DNA of 19,824 nucleotides from Gammaproteobacteria bacterium UBA2955 (GCA_002348825.1 DEBN01000043.1:1-19824); one strand, 5' to 3'. Positions 1 to 7,116 are shown, numbered from the stretch's first letter. Numbers and translations are program-made. The notes: generated by a model not told the origin, from the letters alone.

Positions 1-462
1 CTGGATCGCCGCTGGAGACACCGCCTGTTGAATTCGTTCGTTGCTGTCGTATTGGACATCCTCCGGATAAAGCCACTCTGTGCCTGGCCCGATTAATGTA
101 GAAATCAAACGCAGTCGCACATTGTCTACATGGAAACGCGGACAGGTCGGGCCGCGTCCATGCACTAAATCAAGTCTTATTAGGGCTGCTCCGGCGTAAT
201 GCGCATATTCGGCAGCCCAAAACGCCAACCACCGACGGAAAGCAGCAAATCCATCCAGCGACTCCAGCCGGATCAGATCTGCACCAAACTCGCAGCACCG
301 CCCGTCCGTGATCGCGCACTGTAGCTCCAGTCCCTCACCGAGGCAGCGTGCATCCACCAGCGCCATAGCGAAATCCGCGACGTGAGTAGGGACACCATCG
401 GGATATTCGGTTAGAGCGTTACCTGCCATCTCGACTCTTGTCGTGCGATCAAAGAAGGTCAT
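1..462 (-). CDS. DUF1826 family protein (3' end outside window)
   Basis: The reading frame is open from an ATG at 462 leftward to the window edge (154 residues, C-terminus missing). The family signature is visible: C107, then H111-x-D113, followed by an RLRLI stretch and the GPGTEWL segment at about 125-131. This pattern is typical of DUF1826. The biochemical function of DUF1826 is unknown. From memory of comparative-genomics work on zinc homeostasis, the family is often found beside Zur targets and COG0523 metal chaperones. The H-x-D with nearby cysteines could bind a metal, but that is inference. There is no signal peptide or membrane segment, so it should be cytoplasmic. A Zur box lies about 32 bp upstream of the start and fits zinc-repressed expression. 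Family assignment is fairly confident; function is not assigned. Confidence 0.8.
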   Translation of the reverse strand, partial: MTFFDRTTRVEMAGNALTEYPDGVPTHVADFAMALVDARCLGEGLELQCAITDGRCCEFGADLIRLESLDGFAAFRRWLAFWAAEYAHYAGAALIRLDLVHGRGPTCPRFHVDNVRLRLISTLIGPGTEWLYPEDVQYDSNERIQQAVSPAAIQ

Positions 463-493
463 TGGCCTATGTTCCCTCAGACTACCTGTGATA

Positions 494-508
494 TGTTACA
501 ACATAACA
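494..508. promoter_or_regulatory. Zur box in divergent DUF1826 / Fe-ADH promoter region
   Basis: The sequence TGTTACAACATAACA is a perfect TGTTA-N5-TAACA palindrome, with AT-rich flanks. This is the arm sequence and spacing of the gammaproteobacterial Zur operator (TGTTATA-N-TATAACA type). It sits 32 bp before the DUF1826 start and 54 bp before the alcohol dehydrogenase start, so it could control both directions. A zur gene lies in the same window at 6634-7116 and a second, weaker box lies at 4150-4164. Confidence 0.82.
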
Positions 509-561
509 AAAAATACGAGCGAGCGGGATCTTTCCCACCTCCGAGGATCTAAGGAGCACGC

Positions 562-1701
562 ATGGCAACACTCACTTTTATGACCCATACCATTTTCGAT
601 CATGGCGCCAGCGCGAAATTGGGAGAGGTTCTAAGACAGCATGGCATTCGCCGACCACTGCTTTGCACCGACCTCGGACTCGTAAAGCTCGGCATGGTAG
701 ATGAATTAGTAGCCGGCCTCGGCAACGAAGCGGCTTTGACCGTGTTCGACGGCACGCCAGAAAATCCTACCCAAATGTCGGTAGAGGAGGCCGTAGCCCT
801 GTACCACGAGGCGGAATGCGACGGCGTTGTGGGGCTAGGCGGTGGATCCCCAATGGACCTCGGAAAAGCGGTCGCTCTGGCCGTCACCCATGAAGGTGAT
901 TTGATCGAATATACCGCAGGCCTTGGCGGCGCCGGCAAGATTGGCAAGATTGCCCCACTAGTCGCAATACCGACGACCTCCGGCACCGGCAGTGAGGTTT
1001 CGAGCGGCGCCGTGATCATTATGAACAATGGCGAAAAGCTCATCCTTGCAAGTCGCGAGTTAGTGCCTCGGACAGCGATTTGCGACCCCGACCTCACTTT
1101 ACGTTTGCCGCCACACCTTACAGCAGCGACCGGCATGGATGCGATGAGCCACTGCATAGAGGCGCTACTGTCACCGAACGTAAATCCGCCGGCCGAAGCA
1201 GTCGCTTGTGATGGAATCAAGCGCGGCATGCGCGACCAGAACCTGTTAACCGCGGTTAAGGAAGGCGGTAACGGGGAGGCCCGATGGCATATGATGATGG
1301 CTTCCACAGAAGGTGCAATGGCGTTTAGTAAGGGTTTAGGCAGCGTGCATTCCATGAGCCACGCGTGCGGGGCCGATCAAACATTGAGGCTCCACCACGG
1401 CACCCTGAACGCTGTACTGTTACCAACAATTCTCGACTTCAATCGTGATTATGTCGGGGATAAGTACACGCGATTGTCCGAGGCCATGGGTATCGGGTCC
1501 AGCAGTGATCCGGCCGATTTCATCCGCGAACTCAATGTCGAAATGGGGTTGCCAGCTACCCTATCCGAGATGGGCATCCAAAAAAGCGCGATACCGGCTT
1601 TGGCGAGTCATGCGGCCAAGGACATTTGCACTTTTACCAATCCCCGCCCCTGCACCGCTGCTGAATATGAAGTTCTGTTTGCGACGGCGCTCGCTGAATG
1701 A
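562..1701 (+). CDS. iron-containing (group III) alcohol dehydrogenase
   Basis: This 379-residue protein has the full length of the Fe-ADH family. It would catalyse NAD(P)-linked oxidation of an alcohol or reduction of an aldehyde in the cytoplasm. Visible motifs are the nucleotide-binding GGGSPMD segment (G93-D99), the TTSGTGSE segment (about 137-144), and the metal ligands D193, H197, H263 and H279, with the additional active-site H267. These match the Asp-His-His-His site of FucO-type enzymes. The ATG at 562 is preceded by a strong AAGGAG at 551-556 with 5-nt spacing. The substrate is not deducible. A Zur box 54 bp upstream suggests induction under zinc shortage, when an iron enzyme might stand in for a zinc alcohol dehydrogenase. 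Family members can bind Zn as well as Fe, so the replacement role is inference. The stop codon overlaps the start of the next gene. Confidence 0.93.
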   Translation: MATLTFMTHTIFDHGASAKLGEVLRQHGIRRPLLCTDLGLVKLGMVDELVAGLGNEAALTVFDGTPENPTQMSVEEAVALYHEAECDGVVGLGGGSPMDLGKAVALAVTHEGDLIEYTAGLGGAGKIGKIAPLVAIPTTSGTGSEVSSGAVIIMNNGEKLILASRELVPRTAICDPDLTLRLPPHLTAATGMDAMSHCIEALLSPNVNPPAEAVACDGIKRGMRDQNLLTAVKEGGNGEARWHMMMASTEGAMAFSKGLGSVHSMSHACGADQTLRLHHGTLNAVLLPTILDFNRDYVGDKYTRLSEAMGIGSSSDPADFIRELNVEMGLPATLSEMGIQKSAIPALASHAAKDICTFTNPRPCTAAEYEVLFATALAE

Positions 1702-1958
1702 CCTCGCCCACAAGCAGCGAACAACGCATGCAGAGCCTGATTGAGGAGGTTCAGGCCAGCGACCGTGCTTTTGCTCAGAACGCGATAGCGGCGGGAGTCG
1801 ACAAAGCGCAAGCCAACTGGATCGAGGCGCCTTTGATCGCAGAGGCCTTGACCATGGCGCTCATCGAGGTCGCCCAAACCACCCAAACTTCCGACAGAAT
1901 AGCTGCCAATCTACGCGCGATTGCTCGCGCTTTGGACCATCACAATGTCTCGCACTAA
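1698..1958 (+). CDS. small hypothetical protein coupled to Fe-ADH
   Basis: This 86-residue ORF starts in an ATGA overlap with the alcohol dehydrogenase stop codon, the usual arrangement for translational coupling. I do not recognise the family. The protein looks soluble and largely helical, is rich in Ala, Glu and Gln, has no cysteine, and ends in a HHNVSH tail. There is no signal peptide or membrane segment. The overlap, same strand and reasonable amino-acid composition argue that it is real and co-expressed with the dehydrogenase, perhaps under the same Zur box. A role as an accessory or stability partner is a guess only. The alternative is a chance ORF, because no clear Shine-Dalgarno precedes it. 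Confidence 0.6.
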   Translation: MTSPTSSEQRMQSLIEEVQASDRAFAQNAIAAGVDKAQANWIEAPLIAEALTMALIEVAQTTQTSDRIAANLRAIARALDHHNVSH

Positions 1959-2005
1959 CTGCACTGACAACACGTCGCGCGCTATAAGTTGATCAGACGT
2001 TAAAT

Positions 2006-2019
2006 CACAGCTCGCTGTG
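2006..2019 (-). terminator. weak hairpin in convergent gap, possible terminator of the dipeptidase
   Basis: In the 122-bp gap between the convergent small ORF and the dipeptidase gene, CACAG and CTGTG pair around a 4-nt loop. Read leftward, the hairpin is followed by ATTTAA, a poor U-tract. It lies about 60 nt beyond the dipeptidase stop. The short stem makes this a low-confidence call. No other structure or gene was seen in the gap. Confidence 0.25.
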
Positions 2020-2080
2020 GCGCGCGCCGTTCCGCTGGGAGCGGGCGCACCCGAGGTTGCCAATTCAAGTCGACCCACAG

Positions 2081-3427
2081 CTATAACGGCGCGGAGTCGA
2101 TTGTCGTTTCTCGCCTTAGGGTCTTTGCAACCGCCTGAACCTCCTCGAGCACGCGCAACAGATTTCCGCTCCAAAGCTTTGCCACCTCAGCTTCGGTGTA
2201 CCCTCTCCTAACCAGTTCCAGCGTCACGTTGAAGGTCTCGTCCGCATCATTCCAGCCCTCGACGCCGCCACCGCCGTCAAAATCCGAGGAAATACCGACG
2301 TGATCGACACCTATTTTTGTGACCAGATAATCAACGTGGTCTACGAAGTCTGCAACATCTACCGGTGGCGCAGACATCTGGTTCGACAACTCGTCAACGC
2401 GCGCACGCACGGGCCTTATGCGGTCGAGGTAAGTCGCCCTATCCGACGGATTCATCATGAATACCTGACGCCGATCTGCCAGCACTTCTATACCCATCTC
2501 CGCGCCAACTTTCCTCATCAAAGCATCGTACTCAGTTCGCCAAGCGGCGTGTTTTTTGCCATTCAGATAGCTGCGAAACGCGACTGTCTGGATAACGCCA
2601 CCGTTGGCTTTTAGCGCCAGCAATTGCTCATCGTCCATATTGCGAGGGTTGTTCTCCAGGCCCCGCGCTGAAGAATGCGAGGCAATCACCGGTGCTCGAC
2701 TAAGGGCCATTATCTGCATTGTCGCGTCTTTTGACGGATGCGATAAGTCGATCATGACGCCGACGCGATTCATCTCGACCACGGCCTGCCGACCCAACTC
2801 CGATAAACCGCCGTAGCGCATGCCGCCTTCGCGAATTTCGCCGGTATTCGAATCGGAAAACTGGCTATGGCCGTTGTGTGCTAAGGACATGTACCGGGCG
2901 CCACGTTCTGCGAATCGAGCGATATTCGCTAGGTCCAATCCCATCGGATAAGCATTCTCTACCCCGATCAGAGCAACCCTGCGTCCGCTGCTGGCGATAT
3001 CCCTAACCTCTTCCGCAGTGAGGGCCAACGCGATCCGCTCCGGTGCTAGTTGTTCAGTCATCCAGTGGATTGCGTCAAATTTTTCCATCGCGGCCTTATA
3101 GGCCGCAGCATAGCCTTCCTCTGTTAACGGGCCCTGACCGACGTAAACGATAAAGAACGCGGCGTCGAGCCCCCCTGCCTCCATACGCGGCAGGTCAACT
3201 TGTGTATCGGGCGTTGTTAGATAGTTGGTTTGCGGCGTGAAGTTATCTGGCGAGATATCCACATGGGTATCGAGAGTTATCACGCGCTCGTGAATCTTTT
3301 TCGCCCGTGCAACTAGCTCGTCGGCTCCTGCCGACATGCTTCCGAGTGATGCGCTAACCGTGGTAAGCATCAGGATGAGCCGCCGGGAAGTGAATGTCCT
3401 GTTGCTGATTTTCGCTGACTTTGGCAC
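2081..3427 (-). CDS. exported M19-family (renal/membrane-type) dipeptidase
   Basis: This 448-residue protein matches peptidase family M19, binuclear zinc dipeptidases that cleave dipeptides, including some with D-residues at the C-terminal position. Visible metal-site residues are H55-x-D57 (in DTHVD), E157 (GVENAYP), H230 (IDLSHPS) and H251 (ASHSSAR), with the late SDFDGG segment supplying the substrate-side Asp. The N-terminus has a signal sequence: a twin-Arg SRRLIL at 14-19, a short hydrophobic stretch and an AGA-like cleavage site near 33-35. Export is therefore likely, possibly by Tat. The start is a GTG at 3427; a later ATG (residue 20) would remove the arginine pair. It is transcribed leftward, separated by 242 bp from the DUF3299 gene, and no Zur box is seen in its upstream region. 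Membership in the zinc regulon is unproven despite its position. Confidence 0.9.
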   Translation of the reverse strand: MPKSAKISNRTFTSRRLILMLTTVSASLGSMSAGADELVARAKKIHERVITLDTHVDISPDNFTPQTNYLTTPDTQVDLPRMEAGGLDAAFFIVYVGQGPLTEEGYAAAYKAAMEKFDAIHWMTEQLAPERIALALTAEEVRDIASSGRRVALIGVENAYPMGLDLANIARFAERGARYMSLAHNGHSQFSDSNTGEIREGGMRYGGLSELGRQAVVEMNRVGVMIDLSHPSKDATMQIMALSRAPVIASHSSARGLENNPRNMDDEQLLALKANGGVIQTVAFRSYLNGKKHAAWRTEYDALMRKVGAEMGIEVLADRRQVFMMNPSDRATYLDRIRPVRARVDELSNQMSAPPVDVADFVDHVDYLVTKIGVDHVGISSDFDGGGGVEGWNDADETFNVTLELVRRGYTEAEVAKLWSGNLLRVLEEVQAVAKTLRRETTIDSAPL

Positions 3428-3598
3428 TGCGGTAGTCTCGAAGCATTAATATAGTGAGACCTTACCAGAGAACTCGATGGTTACTGGATCAAAGTCGCAG
3501 ATACGCGTCGCCGCGCTGCAGTTAAGTCTTGCGCAGACACGGAAACAGAGCAACGGGCATCGAATCACGCACTGCAACAGCCCTGCTCAGGCAAACCA

Positions 3599-3633
3599 CC
3601 CAGAGACCGGAACGTTTCGAGCGCTGCTCTGGG
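3599..3633 (-). terminator. hairpin after the DUF3299 gene, possible terminator
   Basis: CCCAGAG (3599-3605) and CTCTGGG (3627-3633) form a 7-bp stem around a 21-nt loop, 37 nt downstream of the DUF3299 stop on the minus strand. The sequence after the stem (TGGTTTGCC) has only a short T-run, so termination may be weak. The rest of the 3428-3669 gap should contain the dipeptidase promoter, but I see no convincing -35/-10 pair. Confidence 0.35.
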
Positions 3634-3669
3634 ACGCGGCGCTGGTGACTGGGCGCGCGTTCTGCCACC

Positions 3670-4140
3670 TCAATCGTAGGGCTCGATGCTATTTGCACTC
3701 ACGGAATACGACGCGGTTGCAAGGTCTTCCTCAACACGGCTGGCGGAAATCGTGCCCTGTATCCATACCGGCTCCCAAATTTCACCCAGCTCGTAACCAG
3801 GCTCGTAGACGGCGTATATGGTTTGGTTAGGCGGCGGAGGCGGTTCGTGATAGCAGGCCCCAAAATACGGCACCAAGAGGAACCGCGTCACTACCTCGCG
3901 TTCCTTATATTCAAGCGGCACCATAAATCCGGGAATGCGCACGTCTTTTTCATTCAAATCTAGACGAACTCGCTCGCCCCAATTTATTCCATCGTCTAGG
4001 TTAAACGTTTCATCGAGCTCGGGTAGCAAATCCTGCCAGGACAGAGTCTTAGCATCACTGAGGGCAAATTGAGCAGTCAGCAAAGCGCCGCCAACCACTA
4101 AACCTTTAACTATGCAAAACAGCTTCTGCATTGTGGGCAT
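3670..4140 (-). CDS. periplasmic DUF3299 protein of the Zur-regulated ABC locus
   Basis: This 156-residue protein has an N-terminal signal peptide: basic start, a hydrophobic core at about 10-26, and a probable cleavage near ALSDA-K. The mature part carries the DUF3299 signature: RIPGFMVPLE at about 68-77, then VPYFGACYHEPPPPPNQ at about 89-105, with a Cys-x-His and a run of five prolines. The role of DUF3299 is not established. In Pseudomonas aeruginosa (PA4066) and Vibrio, from memory, it accompanies a Zur-repressed ABC ATPase and FtsX-like permease, the same partners that are divergently transcribed here. The ATG at 4140 is chosen; an ATG at 4131 is also possible and would keep the signal peptide. 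The start lies about 10 bp from a Zur box at 4150-4164, so zinc repression is likely. Confidence 0.85.
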   Translation of the reverse strand: MPTMQKLFCIVKGLVVGGALLTAQFALSDAKTLSWQDLLPELDETFNLDDGINWGERVRLDLNEKDVRIPGFMVPLEYKEREVVTRFLLVPYFGACYHEPPPPPNQTIYAVYEPGYELGEIWEPVWIQGTISASRVEEDLATASYSVSANSIEPYD

Positions 4141-4149
4141 CCCAAAAAA

Positions 4150-4164
4150 TGTTACATTATATCA
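4150..4164. promoter_or_regulatory. Zur box in divergent DUF3299 / ABC transporter promoter region
   Basis: TGTTACATTATATCA has the TGTTA-N5-TAACA layout with one mismatch in the right arm (TATCA), preceded by an A-tract. Its left arm is identical to that of the box at 494-508. It lies only 10 bp from the DUF3299 start and 31 bp from the ATPase ATG, so bound Zur would block both promoters. Because zur itself is downstream in the rightward run, this box may also provide autoregulation. Confidence 0.75.
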
Positions 4165-4194
4165 TTGCGCAACAAACGAGCAGTTCGTTCATTG

Positions 4195-4890
4195 ATGAGT
4201 CACGAAAATACAGCAGTAGCGATCGATGTCAAAGAGCTCGTTTTTGGTTTCGGCGGAAACACGCCTCCGGTGTTAAACATCCCGTCCTGGAAAGTTGAAC
4301 CTAATCAACGGATCTTCTTACAAGGCGATTCGGGCAGCGGCAAATCAACCTTACTGAGTTTATTAGCGGGCCTGCGCACACCGTCATCGGGCACCGTTAA
4401 CGTTCTCGATACGCCCATCTCACAGCTTAGCGGCCGTAAGCGCGATGCTTTTCGCGCGAAAAACATCGGTGTCGTATTTCAGCATTTTAACCTTATTCCC
4501 TTTTTATCGGTGCTGGACAACGTTTTGCTGGCTGCCCAATTCGGTAGCGGTTCAGCGGCAGCGCTGCGGTCGCACGCATTGGAACTGCTGCAACGCGTCA
4601 ATCTAGATCCGGGTTTGAGCACACGAAAAGCCGAGGAACTGAGCATTGGCCAACAACAGCGAGTGGCCATAGTGCGCGCATTGGTAAATTCGCCCGCCCT
4701 GCTGCTTGTAGACGAGCCCACCTCGGCGCTGGACTACGCGAATAAAACCTCATTTTTAAGCCTGCTAAACGAAGTTCTCGAAGACACAAATTGCGCCATG
4801 GTATTCGTCAGTCACGACCCGTCCATCGGCGACATGTTCGAACATCGCGTTGCACTGAATGATCTAAACCAATCCGCGGGTACGCGTTAA
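4195..4890 (+). CDS. ABC transporter ATP-binding protein (LolD/MacB-type), Zur-regulated locus
   Basis: This 231-residue cytoplasmic ATPase would drive the permease that follows. Walker A GDSGSGKST is at 44-52, the Q-loop is in VVFQHFN, the signature LSIGQQQ is at 149-155, Walker B ends in D173-E174, and the switch H207 is in FVSHDP. Sequence style and partner permease place it with LolD/MacB/FtsE-like ATPases, not with ZnuC-type importers. I chose the ATG at 4195. A TTG at 4165 would add ten residues but would start directly at the edge of the Zur box. No good Shine-Dalgarno is visible. The stop TAA shares its last A with the permease ATG (TAATG), so the pair is translationally coupled. From memory, the closest functional parallel is PA4064 of the Zur-repressed PA4063-PA4066 locus. 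Confidence 0.9.
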   Translation: MSHENTAVAIDVKELVFGFGGNTPPVLNIPSWKVEPNQRIFLQGDSGSGKSTLLSLLAGLRTPSSGTVNVLDTPISQLSGRKRDAFRAKNIGVVFQHFNLIPFLSVLDNVLLAAQFGSGSAAALRSHALELLQRVNLDPGLSTRKAEELSIGQQQRVAIVRALVNSPALLLVDEPTSALDYANKTSFLSLLNEVLEDTNCAMVFVSHDPSIGDMFEHRVALNDLNQSAGTR

Positions 4891-6590
4891 TGAGTACGTT
4901 TCGCGCATTATGCAGTGTCGCTTATCAAAGCCTTTTGTATCGCTTTGGCGGCGTAGCGCTCGCGACCTCCGCAGTGGCCATTAGCGTATTCGTGCTGTTG
5001 AGCGTCGAGCATGTAAGGCACGAGGCACGGTCCAGTTTCGCTAGCACGGTCTCGAACGTTGACCTCATCGTCGGCGCCAGGACCGGCGAAATAAACTTGC
5101 TACTGCTGTCTATTTTTCGCATCGGTAATCCAACCGCCAATGTTTCATGGGAGTCCGTTGAGGCGCTCAGCGAGCAGCAACAGGTCGAATGGGTTGTGCC
5201 TATTTCACTCGGGGACTCACATAGAAACTTTCGAGTCGTTGGCACGACTGCCGAATTCTTCGATCGCTACAAGTACGGTCAAAGCAAACCACTGGCCTTC
5301 GACACCGGTCGTCCCTTCGATGCCACCCTCGACGTGGTTGTGGGATCACGCGTCGCCTCGGAGTTGGGCTACAGCTTGGGTGATGAGTTGACTCTAAGTC
5401 ATGGCATGGCAGACACCAGTTTCACCCATCATGATCAGGTGACCTTCTCGGTCAGCGGCGTGCTGGCGACGACGGGTACGCCGGTGGATAACGCTCTGTT
5501 TGTGAGTTTAGAGGCTATCGAAGCGATCCATGCAGACGAGACGAGCCATGAAGAGAAAAACGACGGCCAGAACAGCGCCCATGAAAATGAGCGTAAAGAA
5601 CACGACGAACATGCAGCGCATGAACAACAAAGTGTGCATGCAGACGAGCACCATGATGGGCACGAAGGCGACGAACACAAGAATGCCCATTCAGACGACC
5701 ACCATGATGGACATGACAGCGGAGAACACCAGAACGCCCATACCGACGACCACCATGAAGGGCATGACAACGACGAACACCAGAACGCCCATACCGACGA
5801 CCACCATGATGAGCATGACAACGACGAACACCATAAAGCCCATACGGACGACCACCATGATGAGCATGAAGGCCACGAACAACACAATGCGCACGCAGAC
5901 CAGCACCGCGACGAGCACGAGGGCGACGAACAAGAGAGTCAGCATGCAGACGACCACCACGACGGGCATGAGGACCACGAACAAGAGAGTGCGCATGACC
6001 ACGACCATCACGACGGGCACGATCACCCACCCGTTGGAACAGTAACGGCAATCTTAGTGGGCCTAGATTCAGCCGCCTACACCCTACAGATTCAGCGGTG
6101 GGTCAATGAATTTAAAGACGAGGCGCTGCTGGCGATATTGCCAGGCTTCGCCCTAGCGCAGCTTTGGGGACTCGTAGGCGGGGTAGAAAATGTGCTGCGC
6201 GGCATCTCAGCATTGGTTTTTATATCCGCGCTGTTCGGACTTAACGCAATGATGCTTGCATCGATGCGGGAACGAAAAGTAGAGATCGAGATTCTCCGTA
6301 GCATCGGCGCCCCGTCACTATTCATCGTCGCTTTGTTGGTGATTGAATCGTTGCTTATCGTCACGATCGGAGTGCTACTGGCCTTGGCAAGCCTGCTGGG
6401 GGCGATCTCTTTCGCAAACAATCTGCTTGCGAGCGAGCTCGGTCTCGCTCTGTCATTACAGATCCTTTACCCTTCGAGCCTTATCGCTCTAGCGCTTATT
6501 TACTTAACCACCTTTGTTTTGAGTTTAGTCCCAGCGTGGCAGGCCTATGCGGTAGCCCGTTCATACAGCTCGGACCCCAAAGCCACTTAG
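4890..6590 (+). CDS. FtsX/MacB-type ABC permease with a long His-rich periplasmic repeat domain
   Basis: This is a 566-residue inner-membrane protein. One transmembrane helix at about 18-40 is followed by a large periplasmic region. Three more helices lie at about 438-457, 477-502 and 528-550, giving the four-helix FtsX/MacB/LolC topology. RERKVEIEILRSIGAP at 460-475 is the conserved coupling segment of this superfamily. The periplasmic region is interrupted at residues 214-379 by an Asp/Glu/His-rich insert with about 47 histidines, mostly arranged in 17-residue repeats such as AHTDDHHDEHDNDEH. Family members are usually near 400 residues, so the insert accounts for the extra length. The Zur-controlled context implies Zn(II) capture or sensing in the periplasm. 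Whether the complex moves zinc or works as a mechanotransmitter, as other MacB-type proteins do, is open. Followed after 43 bp by zur. Confidence 0.9.
   Translation: MSTFRALCSVAYQSLLYRFGGVALATSAVAISVFVLLSVEHVRHEARSSFASTVSNVDLIVGARTGEINLLLLSIFRIGNPTANVSWESVEALSEQQQVEWVVPISLGDSHRNFRVVGTTAEFFDRYKYGQSKPLAFDTGRPFDATLDVVVGSRVASELGYSLGDELTLSHGMADTSFTHHDQVTFSVSGVLATTGTPVDNALFVSLEAIEAIHADETSHEEKNDGQNSAHENERKEHDEHAAHEQQSVHADEHHDGHEGDEHKNAHSDDHHDGHDSGEHQNAHTDDHHEGHDNDEHQNAHTDDHHDEHDNDEHHKAHTDDHHDEHEGHEQHNAHADQHRDEHEGDEQESQHADDHHDGHEDHEQESAHDHDHHDGHDHPPVGTVTAILVGLDSAAYTLQIQRWVNEFKDEALLAILPGFALAQLWGLVGGVENVLRGISALVFISALFGLNAMMLASMRERKVEIEILRSIGAPSLFIVALLVIESLLIVTIGVLLALASLLGAISFANNLLASELGLALSLQILYPSSLIALALIYLTTFVLSLVPAWQAYAVARSYSSDPKAT
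5634..6026 (+). repeat. 51-bp in-frame tandem repeats encoding 17-residue His-rich units
   Basis: Seven complete 51-bp units (starting at 5634, 5685, 5736, 5787, 5838, 5889 and 5940) and a 36-bp partial unit end at 6026, inside the permease gene. The typical encoded unit is AHTDDHHEGHDNDEHQN, with DDHH, an internal (D/E)xH and a terminal xEH or EQ. Units 3 and 4 are nearly identical at DNA level, which suggests recent duplication by slippage or recombination; the outer units are more diverged. An upstream His-rich section (5529-5633) is irregular. The repeat keeps several other frames open, producing spurious ORFs on both strands. Confidence 0.93.
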
Positions 6591-6633
6591 GCGATCGCCT
6601 GTGGAAATTTAAAATAGCCCATAGCTAACCCCC

Positions 6634-7116
6634 ATGAACCAAGATCCAATATTAAAACCTGAAGTCATACTTGAGCACGCGGCTCGCTATTGCGCCGAAC
6701 ACGGCAGCAAACTAACGACTAAACGCCGTCAGGTATTGGCCAGCTTGATAACATCGAAAAAAGCACTGTCGGCCTACGACTTAGCAGAAGCGAGCCGGCA
6801 CGGTGCTGAAGCCACCTTACTACCGATGTCGGTTTATCGAATTCTTCGATTCCTCCAGTCAATTGGACTCGTGCATCGACTTGCCACTGCGAATAAATAT
6901 GTTGCCTGCGCGCATATCGCCTGCGACCACGCGCACACAACGCCACAGTTCTTGATCTGTAAAATATGCAGCGATGTCAAAGAAGTGGGCGTCGCAAATT
7001 CCATTATTGATAGCATTGCCTCGGCGGCGGAAACGACCGGCTTTCGTTTGCTAAACGATCAACTCGAACTTGAATGTCTCTGCAGCGAGTGTGCTGTGCC
7101 AGAATTAGGAGCCTAA
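6634..7116 (+). CDS. zur: zinc uptake regulator Zur (Fur family)
   Basis: This 160-residue protein has Fur-family architecture: an N-terminal winged helix (about 1-85, with LTTKRRQVLASL and the recognition segment PMSVYRILRFL) and a C-terminal metal-binding and dimer domain. The structural zinc site is C109-x2-C112 with C150-x2-C153. By spacing, H81, C92, H99 or H101, and E117 correspond to the regulatory site of E. coli Zur (H77, C88, H96, E111). This is the Zur pattern rather than Fur or PerR, and it agrees with the two Zur boxes in the window. It should bind these operators with Zn(II) and repress. It lies 43 bp after the permease with no clear promoter of its own, so it is probably read from the Zur-box promoter at about 4150. 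That would make a negative feedback loop. It is followed after 2 nt by the MerC-like gene. Confidence 0.93.
   Translation: MNQDPILKPEVILEHAARYCAEHGSKLTTKRRQVLASLITSKKALSAYDLAEASRHGAEATLLPMSVYRILRFLQSIGLVHRLATANKYVACAHIACDHAHTTPQFLICKICSDVKEVGVANSIIDSIASAAETTGFRLLNDQLELECLCSECAVPELGA

Noticed and set aside
600..1355. 251-codon minus-strand ORF inside the alcohol dehydrogenase
   Set aside because: It is the antisense frame of a gene with all catalytic motifs; its product has a Pro/Ser/Arg-rich composition and no recognisable domain.
4165..4194. TTG start at 4165 for the ABC ATPase
   Set aside because: It begins directly after the Zur box, leaves no room for a ribosome site or a transcript leader, and adds residues outside the normal ATPase N-terminus. 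ATG 4195 is preferred.
5634..6026. Possible CRISPR-like array
   Set aside because: The units are contiguous, in frame and encode conserved residues; there are no alternating repeats and unique spacers, and no cas genes.
5435..6051. Several long ORFs on both strands across the His-rich repeat region
   Set aside because: A 51-bp repeat is a multiple of three, so a stop-free unit keeps the same frame open in every copy. The products are low-complexity Arg/His, Met/Val or Ser/Trp-rich strings with no family resemblance; only the permease frame makes sense.
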